Positions 1 to 7,195 of a stretch of 12,853 nt of DNA are shown one piece after another (the first letter of the stretch is position 1; every line of letters starts with the position of its first letter). The translations under genes and the position numbers were made by a program. The DNA comes from Methylotenera sp. (GTDB lineage: Bacteria > Pseudomonadota > Gammaproteobacteria > Burkholderiales > Methylophilaceae). The notes under the pieces are model-generated. The model was given only the letters and a program-made list of their open reading frames with translations, did not search any database and had not been told where the DNA came from. The stretch is taken from positions 1 to 12,853 of the forward strand of contig JAIYEJ010000200.1 in the NCBI GenBank assembly GCA_027487055.1, in the 5' to 3' direction.

Positions 1-498
1 GCATGGGTTTGGGAGCATCAGGCGATTACAAGGGCTAGGTTCGCTGCTGGAAATAACCAAGTAGGTCATGCATTCGAATTGGTTAGAGGGCAAATTTTAT
101 CTAAGAAACGAGATTTAAGCTTTCTCAAGACAGAGATATCTGTGATGCGCCAAAGAATGAAATCTGTGCATAAGCATACCTTTGGGCAATTTGACCTTAA
201 ACAAAGTTTGGGAGGGATGATAGATGTTGAATTTATAGCTCAATACTTTATTCTAGCGTACTCTAATGAGTATCCATCACTTATGAAGCATCAGGGGACG
301 GCTGAAACTATATTAAATTGTGGGGAGCTTGGTTTAATTGATACTGAACTCGCTAAAGAAGTAGCAAGTTCATACTATCGTTACAGAACAGAGCAACATG
401 CTATGAGATTACAAGGTTACTCATCTGCTTGGGTCCCGGAGGCAGTTGTAATAGATAATGTAAACTCAGTTCGGTCACTGTGGAACAAGATTTATTAA
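1..498 (+). CDS. glnE: Glutamine synthetase adenylyltransferase/deadenylase, C-terminal part
   Basis: The reading frame is open from the first base, so the gene begins outside the window; the visible part is about 165 codons ending in TAA. GlnE adds and removes AMP on glutamine synthetase in response to PII and glutamine, so it controls ammonia assimilation in the cytoplasm. The first residues read AWVWEHQAITRARF, the conserved stretch of the second (adenylylation) nucleotidyltransferase domain. About 50 residues on comes FDLKQSLGGMIDVEFIAQY, the conserved FDLK...GG(M/I)IDxEF block that carries a metal-binding acidic pair. The rest is the helical C-terminal domain. An internal ATG at 79 is not the start, because the homologous sequence continues upstream of it. 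Betaproteobacterial GlnE proteins look closest from memory. The family assignment is firm. Confidence 0.93.
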   Translation, partial: AWVWEHQAITRARFAAGNNQVGHAFELVRGQILSKKRDLSFLKTEISVMRQRMKSVHKHTFGQFDLKQSLGGMIDVEFIAQYFILAYSNEYPSLMKHQGTAETILNCGELGLIDTELAKEVASSYYRYRTEQHAMRLQGYSSAWVPEAVVIDNVNSVRSLWNKIY

Positions 499-630
499 TT
501 AATCGAGTTTGGAGAAATTGTTTATACTTTTTATATAATTGAAAATTAATTTCATCAACATATAGCTAGGATACACAATTGATCCTTTGGATTGAAACTA
601 CTCACAGGGTTTGAAAAAATGTGCGGCAGT

Positions 631-650
631 CCTTAGACTCAATCATACCC
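631..650. repeat. 20-bp dispersed repeat, copy 1
   Basis: CCTTAGACTCAATCAT (631-646) is found again exactly at 3599-3614. The next four bases are ACCC here and CCCC there, so 19 of 20 positions agree. Both copies are on the same strand and in non-coding DNA. Function unknown: it could be a mobile-element footprint or a protein-binding site. Confidence 0.6.
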
Positions 651-776
651 AAAACTGCCTCTTATTAAAATTTTTAAACTTTATCGAATTCACAAAAGCG
701 GACATTCATGAACTCATATATATCTTGCGGCTTAAAGGGTTAAATTGATTTAACTTTACAAGAAATTTAAAATACC

Positions 777-1153
777 TCGAATGTTGACCCACCTAGAGGA
801 GAAATATGCGTCTAATTCGACTCATGTAGCTATACTAGTCTGCTCGCAACCTGAGCAGGAGAATTGGAGTGATTGACGTGGCGATATTTAAGTATAATCA
901 GACGCTGACATTTACGCGACAAAATGCCCATAAGAGAGCTAGCTAGACTTACAGGCGTATCTAGAAATAGCATTATGAAAGTACCTTGCAGGTAATGTGG
1001 TAGAGCGTACAATACGCCAGACAACGAAGCCGTAGCATATCTGACCCAAACCTACTCAAGTTAACTCAATGGCTCAAATTTGAGGCTACATTAAATTGGA
1101 ATGGGTGGCGCATACCTAGAATTTTGTGTGGCACCTTTGGGTTGGAATGCTGA
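777..1153 (+). mobile_element. Remnant of an IS21-family insertion sequence (left end and start of istA)
   Basis: The left boundary is inferred from TCGAATGTTGACCCAC (777-792); from memory, TGTTGACCCAC-type termini occur in a branch of the IS21 family. About 75 bp inside begins a degenerate istA reading frame (869-1153) that stops after its N-terminal region. No istB and no right-hand end are recognisable, so the element is truncated as well as mutated. The same end signature, and a 12-bp internal motif TATGCGTCTAAT (805-816), recur at 9640-9655 and 9692-9703. Family assignment rests on the protein fragments; the exact boundaries are inferred. Confidence 0.7.
869..1153 (+). pseudogene. Decayed istA transposase (IS21 family), N-terminal fragment
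   Basis: Read across three frames, the remains of an IstA N-terminus are plain. From GTG at 869, VIDVAIF resembles the usual IstA opening. From 891, SIIRR, a stop where Trp is expected (TGA at 906-908), then HLRDKMPIRELARLTGVSRN gives the HTH domain with its MPIREIARxTGxSRNT-type signature. After a shift, 982 onward reads YLAGNVVERTIRQTTKP. After another shift, 1034 onward reads SISDPNLLKLTQWLKFEAT, matching the typical SKLDPxxxxLxxWL segment. The frame then ends at TGA 1151-1153, and the DDE catalytic domain is absent. With at least two frameshifts, one nonsense change and a lost C-terminus, it cannot make an active transposase. Confidence 0.75.
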
Positions 1154-1324
1154 GTCAGGAGCAGCAAAAGTGAGTGCGCAAAAACCCCAGCCAGCTATAA
1201 AGCTATTAATCCCACTGGCCTAATTTGGGAATTTTACAATCAATAATTGAGACAAATCTCGATTATTTTTATATAAAAACAAGCACGAGGATTTTTTCCC
1301 TCTGTTCACTTTAAGATTAATTAT

Positions 1325-3433
1325 CTATCGCGCTGACCACATCTGCTGTAATGCAAACTCATAATCTTGAGTAAATACTTGTGCATCCATCAAGGCTGAT
1401 TTTTCCATTTTTTGACGCAAACTTAATCTAAGTTCATTAAGTTGTTTAATATCTTTGACCATCTGCGTCGCCTGCTTAACATAATCCTCTTTGTTTTTAC
1501 ACACCCACTCTGGATAGCCTAGATTGTTAGCTAGCGTTAAGCCCATTCTACTTCTCACAGTGTTACCTTCTAAGGAGACAAAAGGCACCCCCATCCATAA
1601 TCCATCACAAGTGGTTGTGCCTCCGTTGTATGGAAATGGGTCTAGGATTAAATCGACATGATGATAAAGCTCAAAGTGGTTATCATTTTTATAGGCTAAT
1701 AAAACAAGCTTATCTGAATCAACTCCCTGACTTGCAAACTCCTGCTTAATGGAATCATGAAGTATTTGAATTTCTTCTACTACCAGCAACAATTTACTGT
1801 TTGGAATTTTCAATAAAATATCTGACCATAGGCCAATAACCTCATGTGTTACCTTATTAATATTGTTAGTACACCCAAATGTAATGTAACCATTTTGTAG
1901 AGCAGGTGTATTTTTTACAGCGACCGAAGGCGAATTAATTAAATCTGGTGTTTTAAAGCAAGGTGCGTATGTATACCACAGTTTTGGCATTACATAAGGT
2001 TTTTCGTGAGTGATATGTGCTGATGTTGGCTCAAGCCATTGATCTGTAATACGGTAGTCAAAGCACTTTAATCCTAAAGTACCTAAGTATCCCATCCACG
2101 AGATTTGCAAAGGTGCCGGTTTTAGCATAAAGGTTAATATGCGGTTACCTATGGTGTAGCCTGAGAGGTCAACTAAAATATCAATGTTATCTTCGCGTAT
2201 CTTTTTAGCTAAATCTTCATCACTCATTAAAGCGCAATCATGCCAGCTATCAAATAATTCTATATAGCGCTCTGTAATAACGTCTTTATATTGGTTATTA
2301 TAGTAAGCATATAATTTAAATTTTTCATGTTTATGGTGTTTAATTACTGGCATCATAAATGCTGATACAGCATGAAACCGAAAATCTGCAGATACATAGC
2401 CAATATTAAGGGGTCGATTTTCACTTTTTTGCAAAGCATTTGCCATCCATGTAGATTGGCGTGGTACCTCAAAGATATTTCTAAATATATCGTAGTGATG
2501 ATTCAGGGTGGCTTCATCAATATTTGCGCTATATTGCATGGTTAAAAAAGCACCAGTGTGATAATCAATTTGGGAAGGTAAATTCGACTTTGCTTGAATA
2601 TTATGTTTAACCGCTGATTCAATATTACTTAATTTTTTAAATGCTATTCCCAAACCATTATGTGCCATTGCAAAATCTGGGGCTAATGAAACTGCGCGCT
2701 GATAATGCTCGATTGCGTCATTGAACTTGGCTTCATCAAATAAAACATTCCCAAGGGCATAGACAATCTCTGCGTTACTTGAATCTAATGCATACGCTTT
2801 ATGTAAGCAGTCTTTGCATAGGTCAGTATTGCCCATGTCTTTGTAGAGATTGCTTAAATTAAATAATCCCATCGTAAAGTTTGGGTCTATTTTTAATACC
2901 TTTTCATACAACGATTTTGATTTCTGATAATTTCGATCATGCTTATGTAAAAAACTTGCATAATTGTTGAGCGCAGGAATCATTACTGAATCTAGCTTAA
3001 TGGCTCGTTCAAAGTGACGTCGTGCATCATTTAATTTGCCAAGGCTCTCCTTAACTGTAGCAAGATTACAATGTGCTTCAGCATTATTGGGATCAATTTC
3101 AAGCGCTTTAGTCAACCAAGCTTCTGCCACAGGCCACTGATTAGCGTGCTGAGATAACAAACCTAAAAGATGCATTGCTTCAAAATTTTTGGAGCTTACA
3201 TGCAACACTTGACGGCATAATTGCTCAGCCTGCTGCAATTGCCCATGATGAAAGTTAAAATAAGCTGAATCTAGTATTGCACTGATTTGAACTTGCGAGA
3301 CATTAGGGAAAACTCGACTAACGGAGTTACTTCCCATACAGCAATTTTTATATTTTTTTTGACTGCCACAACTACAAGGATCATTACGACCTAATTTAGT
3401 TGTGCGATCTGCATTTGCTGCCATGATTGACAT
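1325..3433 (-). CDS. SEC-C / TPR / GT41 (O-GlcNAc transferase-like) glycosyltransferase
   Basis: This 702-residue protein has three parts. Residues 14-32 are a SEC-C zinc motif (GRNDPCSCGSQKKYKNCC; C20, C22, C31, C32), as at the C-terminus of SecA. Residues ~50-290 hold about seven TPR repeats. Residues ~340-700 are a GT41 catalytic domain like SPINDLY and eukaryotic OGT, which transfers a sugar from a UDP-sugar to Ser/Thr of proteins. Visible GT41 landmarks are GYVSADFRFH (H354, the conserved His), DLSGYT and QISWMGYLGTLG (~422-453), FGCTNNINK (K527, matching the UDP-contacting Lys) and ILDPFPYNGGTTTCDGLWMG (~596-615, D610). No signal peptide or membrane segment is seen, so it should be cytoplasmic. 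The ATG at 3433 lacks a strong ribosome site; the ATG three codons later is an alternative. It stands alone, divergent from glsA. The acceptor protein and donor sugar cannot be read from sequence. Confidence 0.9.
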   Translation of the reverse strand: MSIMAANADRTTKLGRNDPCSCGSQKKYKNCCMGSNSVSRVFPNVSQVQISAILDSAYFNFHHGQLQQAEQLCRQVLHVSSKNFEAMHLLGLLSQHANQWPVAEAWLTKALEIDPNNAEAHCNLATVKESLGKLNDARRHFERAIKLDSVMIPALNNYASFLHKHDRNYQKSKSLYEKVLKIDPNFTMGLFNLSNLYKDMGNTDLCKDCLHKAYALDSSNAEIVYALGNVLFDEAKFNDAIEHYQRAVSLAPDFAMAHNGLGIAFKKLSNIESAVKHNIQAKSNLPSQIDYHTGAFLTMQYSANIDEATLNHHYDIFRNIFEVPRQSTWMANALQKSENRPLNIGYVSADFRFHAVSAFMMPVIKHHKHEKFKLYAYYNNQYKDVITERYIELFDSWHDCALMSDEDLAKKIREDNIDILVDLSGYTIGNRILTFMLKPAPLQISWMGYLGTLGLKCFDYRITDQWLEPTSAHITHEKPYVMPKLWYTYAPCFKTPDLINSPSVAVKNTPALQNGYITFGCTNNINKVTHEVIGLWSDILLKIPNSKLLLVVEEIQILHDSIKQEFASQGVDSDKLVLLAYKNDNHFELYHHVDLILDPFPYNGGTTTCDGLWMGVPFVSLEGNTVRSRMGLTLANNLGYPEWVCKNKEDYVKQATQMVKDIKQLNELRLSLRQKMEKSALMDAQVFTQDYEFALQQMWSAR

Positions 3434-3983
3434 ACTTAGAACATTTAAGTAATTAATATTGTAATCACCAATTATGAATATTTAATGAATTTGTCAAATC
3501 ACAACGTGTTAGTCCGTCTATATTCACTACTTAACCAGTAGTACAACTTTTCTATAATATTTTGCGTAGCGACAAGTTAATTAATTCAGCTTTGTCCCCC
3601 TTAGACTCAATCATCCCCTTAGCTTAGCTGATATATCTAATCAAATTTTGTAAAGCTACAATCATCCATATTCTGTTAATGCACTAATAAATAACATATA
3701 CAAAACTCATGCACCTCAATGATGCATGAATATTACAAAATCAAACTAATCGAATTCAAAAAAATATAAGTGTTTATATTTACCTATTCTTATTGGATTT
3801 TAATACTATAAATCACAATGACTTATCATAAAGCTAATTGAATTTAATGCGCTTAACTTACTGAATGGTATGGCTTTTGCTTTAAAGATTGGAAATATAT
3901 AAATCCATAATATTGGTTTAATAAGATTGCATTCATATTGAGCCCTTAGCAGGATACGACAAAACTTATAAGGGATAAGCAGT
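3434..3983. promoter_or_regulatory. Divergent intergenic control region
   Basis: These 550 bp separate the start of the minus-strand glycosyltransferase gene from the start of glsA, so promoters for both must lie here. The sequence is very AT-rich and I could not pick out a confident -35/-10 pair. Structures seen are an inverted repeat ACTACT-taacc-AGTAGT (3526-3542) and a 7-bp inverted repeat TCATGCA/TGCATGA with a 9-nt loop (3707-3713 and 3723-3729); either could be an operator. The second copy of the 20-bp dispersed repeat is at 3599-3618. An open frame here on the minus strand has no family features and overlaps glsA, so I treat it as spurious. Confidence 0.45.
3599..3618. repeat. 20-bp dispersed repeat, copy 2
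   Basis: Second copy of the repeat at 631-650: the first 16 bases (CCTTAGACTCAATCAT) are identical and 19 of 20 match overall, in the same orientation. It lies 166 bp upstream of the glycosyltransferase start codon. Confidence 0.6.
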
Positions 3984-4952
3984 ATGCAGAAGCACATACT
4001 ACAAGAAATTATCGATTCGTTACACGCACAATATTTGAAAAATAATGATGGAGAAATAGCTACATACATTCCTGAATTAGGCAAGGCCAATCCAGCCCAT
4101 TTTGGTATCAGCCTTGCCACAAAAGATGGTCGAATTTTTGAAACGGGCGATTCTGATCAACTTTTTACAATTCAATCAATTTCTAAACCATTCACCTATG
4201 GCATGGCTCTTGAAGTGTTTGGCCAAGAGAAAGTATCTCAGCATGTTGGCGTTGAACCAAGTGGTGATGCTTTCAATTCTATTGAATTAGAGTCTGGAAC
4301 CAATCGTCCGTTCAATCCAATGGTAAATGCTGGGGCTATTACTGTCTCATCTTTACTTTACCAACATTATGGAGATGAAGCGCTAGAAGTTATGCTGAAG
4401 CGCTTTAGCGATGCTGCTGGGCGAGAGCTAAGTGTGGATGAAGCCGTTTACGAATCAGAAGCCCGAACGGGTCATCGTAATCGTGCAATAGCTCATTTAT
4501 TATTAAACTTTGGTATGGTGGATGAAAATATTGAGCCAGCGCTTGATCTGTATTTCAAGCAATGTTCTATTCTAGTTAATTGTAAAGACCTTGCTGTGAT
4601 GTCTGCAACGCTTTCAAACCTTGGCAAAAACCCTGTAACGTCCAAAGAAGTATACGAAATTACCTGCGTAAGAAATATGCTTTCTATTATGTTAACTTGT
4701 GGCATGTATGACTATTCTGGACAGTGGGCATATAAGGTGGGAATTCCAGCTAAAAGTGGTGTGAGTGGCGGTGTGACCGCTGTTGTAAATCGACAACTTG
4801 GTTTGGCCTGCTACTCCCCAAAACTTGATAGTCGGGGAAACAGTTGCCGAGGAATTGACGCATGTATTTCTTTAACTAACGAGCTTGGGTTGCATGCCTT
4901 TGATTGCATGAACATCGGATCTTCATATTTAAAGGTTATACTAGAAGAGTAA
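3984..4952 (+). CDS. glsA: Glutaminase (serine-dependent beta-lactamase-like family)
   Basis: This enzyme hydrolyses L-glutamine to L-glutamate and ammonia in the cytoplasm. It is 322 residues, close to the usual ~305-310 of bacterial GlsA. The SxxK catalytic pair is S65/K68 in FTIQSISKPF. Other family signatures are Y28 in ATYIPEL, the block FNPMVNAGAI (110-119, with N115), ESEARTGHRNRAIA (157-170), Y190, the GMYDYSG stretch (240-246, with Y242) and AKSGVSGGV (256-264). All expected active-site positions appear intact. The ATG at 3984 is preceded by AAGGGA with 8 bases of spacing, a good ribosome site. No STAS or cyclic-nucleotide domain is attached, unlike some longer glutaminases. A weak A/T hairpin follows the gene, and the next gene starts 136 bp on, so it may be separately transcribed. 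Possible roles are acid resistance or glutamate supply. Confidence 0.95.
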   Translation: MQKHILQEIIDSLHAQYLKNNDGEIATYIPELGKANPAHFGISLATKDGRIFETGDSDQLFTIQSISKPFTYGMALEVFGQEKVSQHVGVEPSGDAFNSIELESGTNRPFNPMVNAGAITVSSLLYQHYGDEALEVMLKRFSDAAGRELSVDEAVYESEARTGHRNRAIAHLLLNFGMVDENIEPALDLYFKQCSILVNCKDLAVMSATLSNLGKNPVTSKEVYEITCVRNMLSIMLTCGMYDYSGQWAYKVGIPAKSGVSGGVTAVVNRQLGLACYSPKLDSRGNSCRGIDACISLTNELGLHAFDCMNIGSSYLKVILEE

Positions 4953-4976
4953 AATACTAGAAAAGACATAATTCAA

Positions 4977-5008
4977 AAAAAACATCAAAGCAATAAATCA
5001 TGTTTTTT
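4977..5008 (+). terminator. Possible weak terminator after glsA
   Basis: AAAAAACAT (4977-4985) and ATGTTTTTT (5000-5008) form a 9-bp stem with a 14-base loop, 25 bp after the glsA stop. The 3' arm supplies the T run. The stem has only two G/C pairs, so termination would be weak; it may be chance in AT-rich DNA. A TATAAT at 5044-5049, 40 bp before the next start codon, could be a -10 box, but no convincing -35 box accompanies it. Confidence 0.3.
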
Positions 5009-5088
5009 AACTTTAGAAGATGTTAATTCCTAAATTTTATTTTTATAATAAATTATTAATAGAATACACATCAAGGACGGAGTCGATA

Positions 5089-5547
5089 ATGTTAGCAATT
5101 AAAAGAGAAAATTGGATCATAAGCCTGATAATGCTGTTTGCAATGTTTAGTGTAAATGCCCTAGCTGGAACTGGAATGGTAAAGTCGGTCAAAGGCGATG
5201 TCACTATCAAGCGCGAAGGTAAAACCTTAAATGCAAAGGCTGGCAGTTTGTTACAGGTTTCTGACACGATAGTGACTGGACCTGATAGTACGGTCGGTAT
5301 CACTTTGGAAGATGGCACATTACTCTCTGCTGGACCAAACTCTAGTTTAGCGCTTAATAAATTTATGTTTGATAGCACTACTAATAAAGGCGCACTGGAC
5401 GCTACACTTAAACATGGTACATTAGCTGTTGTTTCAGGCAAACTCTCAAAAACATCTCCAGATGCAGTCACATATCGTACACCAACAACCATTCTAGGTG
5501 TTAGAGGTACAGAGTTTGTTATTGAAACTGAATCAAAAGATAAATAA
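5089..5547 (+). CDS. Secreted FecR-domain protein
   Basis: I place the start at ATG 5089 rather than at an upstream in-frame ATG (5020). GGAG (5079-5082) lies 6 bases before it, and it gives a clean signal peptide: a basic start (MLAIKREN), a hydrophobic core, and a likely cut after ALA at residue 26. The 152-residue product is then almost all FecR domain. It shows the hallmark pattern: a GxVxxVKGDVTIKR-like opening, G-x-LLxVSDTIVTGPDSTV, LEDGTLLSAGPNSSL, a GTLAVVSGKLSK stretch, and TPTTILGVRGTEFVIE near the C-terminus. It is likely periplasmic. It lacks the cytoplasmic and TonB-interacting parts of true FecR, so it is not an iron-citrate anti-sigma factor. FecR domains of this type often sit near CHASE2 and OmpA proteins, as here. 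Its ligand and partner are unknown. The OmpA-like gene follows after 55 bp, probably in the same transcript. Confidence 0.85.
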   Translation: MLAIKRENWIISLIMLFAMFSVNALAGTGMVKSVKGDVTIKREGKTLNAKAGSLLQVSDTIVTGPDSTVGITLEDGTLLSAGPNSSLALNKFMFDSTTNKGALDATLKHGTLAVVSGKLSKTSPDAVTYRTPTTILGVRGTEFVIETESKDK

Positions 5548-5602
5548 TAGCCTCTTAACACTTTCAAAAAATTGAGCATTATGACGAGACTGAGGAATTA
5601 AT

Positions 5603-6214
5603 GTGGGAATGTTTTCAGAATTAGATTTACGCTTTATAGCACTATTACTTTTATCTTTCGTGCTTGGCGCTTGTGCTACGGGCAAAGATCGTATCGTTCT
5701 ACTTCCAAATAAAGATGGTAGTTCGAGCGCATTGACTTTAAAAACAAGTAAAGGCGAAACCGTTCTTGATAAACCTTACTCTGCCGCCAATGTTGCAGAG
5801 AGTGGCGCAATCACTCCATTAGAACAAAATGCTGAATCAGTAAAAACAAATTATGGAAATGTGCTATCAGCTCAGCCAGAACGCCCTGTTTCTTACATGC
5901 TTTATTTTATTAGTGGCACAGACGAGTTAACGCCTGAATCAAAGGTGATGTTACAACAGGTAAAAGCTGAACTAAAAGCGCGTGCAGCCCCAGAAATTAC
6001 TGCGATTGGACATACGGACACTGTTGGCAAAGATGCAAATAACGACAACCTTTCAAAAGAGCGTGCGACTACGATGAAAAACGTTTTAGTCGCTTATGGA
6101 GTTTCAGGTGAACACTTCACGGTTGCTGGCCGCGGCGAACGAGAGTTGTTAGTACAAACAGCAGATGGGGTTGATGAACCAAAGAACCGGCGTGTGGAAA
6201 TAAATGTCCGTTAA
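5603..6214 (+). CDS. OmpA-family outer-membrane lipoprotein
   Basis: The protein opens with a hydrophobic segment and a lipobox (FVLGAC, lipidated Cys24), so it should be a lipoprotein, probably in the outer membrane. After a ~70-residue linker comes an OmpA C-terminal domain (residues ~97-203) that binds peptidoglycan. It is recognised by LYFISGTDELTPES, the IGHTDTVG motif (~137-144), LSKERATTMKNVLVAYGV and the terminal PKNRRVEINVR. The peptidoglycan-contacting Asp (in HTD) and Arg (in SKERA) are present. The start is GTG at 5603, with GAGGAA 5 bases upstream; an in-frame ATG at 5609 is a close alternative, and both retain the lipobox. It sits between the FecR-domain gene and the STAS/kinase pair, suggesting an envelope anchor or sensor for that system. 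An AT-rich palindrome, TTAACA/TGTTAA (6211-6226), overlaps its stop codon. Confidence 0.88.
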   Translation: MGMFSELDLRFIALLLLSFVLGACATGKDRIVLLPNKDGSSSALTLKTSKGETVLDKPYSAANVAESGAITPLEQNAESVKTNYGNVLSAQPERPVSYMLYFISGTDELTPESKVMLQQVKAELKARAAPEITAIGHTDTVGKDANNDNLSKERATTMKNVLVAYGVSGEHFTVAGRGERELLVQTADGVDEPKNRRVEINVR

Positions 6215-6341
6215 CATGATTGTTAATGGCTAATAGTTAATATTTTGGGGGTATAACTCATGAAATTATCGATTGCATCCTAAACTTGTATTAATATTTT
6301 TTATAATTTTTCAAACCCTACATTAACGGCAACTAAACATT

Positions 6342-6686
6342 ATGACAATTGAATTTGTGGACATAGAAGAAAATTTGCGTAGCATTTCACTAACTGGCCG
6401 CCTAGATATACAAGGCACAGAGGAAATCTCTACAGAGTTCACCAAGCTTAATTCAGAAGCAAAACAAAATGTCATTATAGATTTATCTGCAGTAAGTTTC
6501 TTAGCATCAATGGGTATTAGAGAATTAATTAGTAATGCTAAGACCTTACAACGTCGCGGTGGTCGTATGATTCTTTACGTTGGTGAAAATGCACTAATTG
6601 CAAAGATTTTAGAAACCACTAACATTGGTGAATTGTTACCACTGTTTAGAGTTAAAGAAGATGCTAAAAAGGCCGCTCTTGCTTGA
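6342..6686 (+). CDS. STAS-domain anti-anti-sigma factor-like protein
   Basis: A single STAS domain of 114 residues, the size of SpoIIAA/RsbV. In partner switching such a protein, when unphosphorylated, binds the cognate RsbW-type kinase and frees that kinase's other partner. Phosphorylation of one Ser switches it off. The signature IIDLSAVSFLASMGIREL (45-62) places the phosphorylatable Ser at S56, at the position of the SpoIIAA serine. The stop codon overlaps the start of the kinase gene, so the two are translationally coupled. The gap of 127 bp from the OmpA gene contains a TATAAT (6302-6307) that might be a -10 box, so a separate promoter is possible. The ribosome site before ATG 6342 is weak. 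The membrane phosphatase encoded convergently downstream is the obvious enzyme to dephosphorylate S56 (inference). Confidence 0.9.
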   Translation: MTIEFVDIEENLRSISLTGRLDIQGTEEISTEFTKLNSEAKQNVIIDLSAVSFLASMGIRELISNAKTLQRRGGRMILYVGENALIAKILETTNIGELLPLFRVKEDAKKAALA

Positions 6687-7138
6687 TATCGCATAATCCA
6701 TCCATCAACTCAAATGAATTTGCAGAGCTTTCGCTACTTGCAGATTACAACGAGATAAGAAATGCCTCTACTTGGTTAGCGCAAACTTGTGCAGAATTGT
6801 CTGTACCTATTTCGGAAATTAATCGACTGGATATCTGCCTTAACGAAGCACTTGCAAACATCATCGAACATGGTGGACATGAGGTGAAATTAAGTCCGAT
6901 AATCATGAAGATTCAGATAGTTCATGATTCAACTGAACTTACTGTAACTCTGACTGACAAGGGAAAACCCTTTAATCCACTCACATATAAACAAAAAAAT
7001 AGAGTAAACCAGCTAGAGGATGCAGTGCCTGGTGGTCTTGGATTAACAATGATGAAAGAGTTTTCAGACGAACTGAATTACACTTACAGTAACGAATCTA
7101 ACCATCTAAGCTTTAGTGTTCGCTGGGGTTTAGATTAA
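6683..7138 (+). CDS. RsbW/SpoIIAB-type anti-sigma serine kinase
   Basis: A stand-alone HATPase_c (GHKL) domain of 151 residues, typical of RsbW-type kinases. The N box is NEALANIIEHG (54-64; E55, N59, H63), the G1 box is TDKGKPFNP (91-99; D92, G94), and the G2 box is GGLGLTMM (117-124). It should phosphorylate the STAS protein encoded just upstream and hold a second partner, often a sigma factor. The only usable start is TTG at 6683, since the same frame has a stop at 6665-6667 and no Met occurs until the middle of the domain. TTG overlaps the STAS stop (TTGA), so translation probably depends on coupling; no clear ribosome site is present. It ends 57 bp from the convergent phosphatase gene. 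No sigma factor gene is visible nearby, so the controlled target is unknown. Confidence 0.9.
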   Translation: MISHNPSINSNEFAELSLLADYNEIRNASTWLAQTCAELSVPISEINRLDICLNEALANIIEHGGHEVKLSPIIMKIQIVHDSTELTVTLTDKGKPFNPLTYKQKNRVNQLEDAVPGGLGLTMMKEFSDELNYTYSNESNHLSFSVRWGLD

Positions 7139-7195
7139 TTAACTACAAGTAGATTTACCTTTAGTGTCCACCACAAATAGCATTTATTTTGCTTG

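Larger units (their letters stand above)
499..1324. other. Intergenic region of 826 bp with IS relic
   Basis: No intact gene is visible between glnE and the glycosyltransferase. The first part (499-776) is AT-rich and carries one copy of a 20-bp repeat (631-650). That repeat sits in the loop of a weak 6-bp inverted repeat, GGCAGT/ACTGCC (625-630 and 654-659). The middle (777-1153) is a decayed IS21-family end. The last 170 bp (1154-1324) follow the 3' end of the minus-strand glycosyltransferase gene. They contain short inverted repeats such as GCCAG/CTGGC around 1191-1220, but no clear GC-rich hairpin followed by a T run. I see no tRNA or other RNA gene. Confidence 0.7.

Noticed and set aside
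830..1024. Minus-strand open frame of 64 codons
   Set aside because: It lies opposite the istA relic, whose plus-strand fragments match a known family, and it has no recognisable features of its own.
3806..4120. Minus-strand open frame of 104 codons overlapping the glsA start
   Set aside because: It overlaps the conserved N-terminus of glsA, and its composition looks like antisense of coding plus AT-rich DNA.
5020..5088. Upstream ATG as start of the FecR-domain protein
   Set aside because: It would add 23 residues before a normal signal peptide and lacks a ribosome site; ATG 5089 has GGAG at good spacing.
5043..5579. Minus-strand open frame of 178 codons
   Set aside because: It is fully antisense to the FecR-domain gene, which has a signal peptide, ribosome site and clear domain.
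6302..6307. TATAAT as promoter of the STAS gene, and the similar TATAAT at 5044-5049 for the FecR-domain gene
   Set aside because: Neither has a convincing -35 box at 16-18 bp, and TATAAT is frequent by chance in such AT-rich DNA; noted only as possibilities.
7139..7195. Bidirectional terminator between the convergent kinase and phosphatase genes
   Set aside because: Only short, bulged complementarity (ACAA/TTGT) is present, with no stable stem, so I did not call it.
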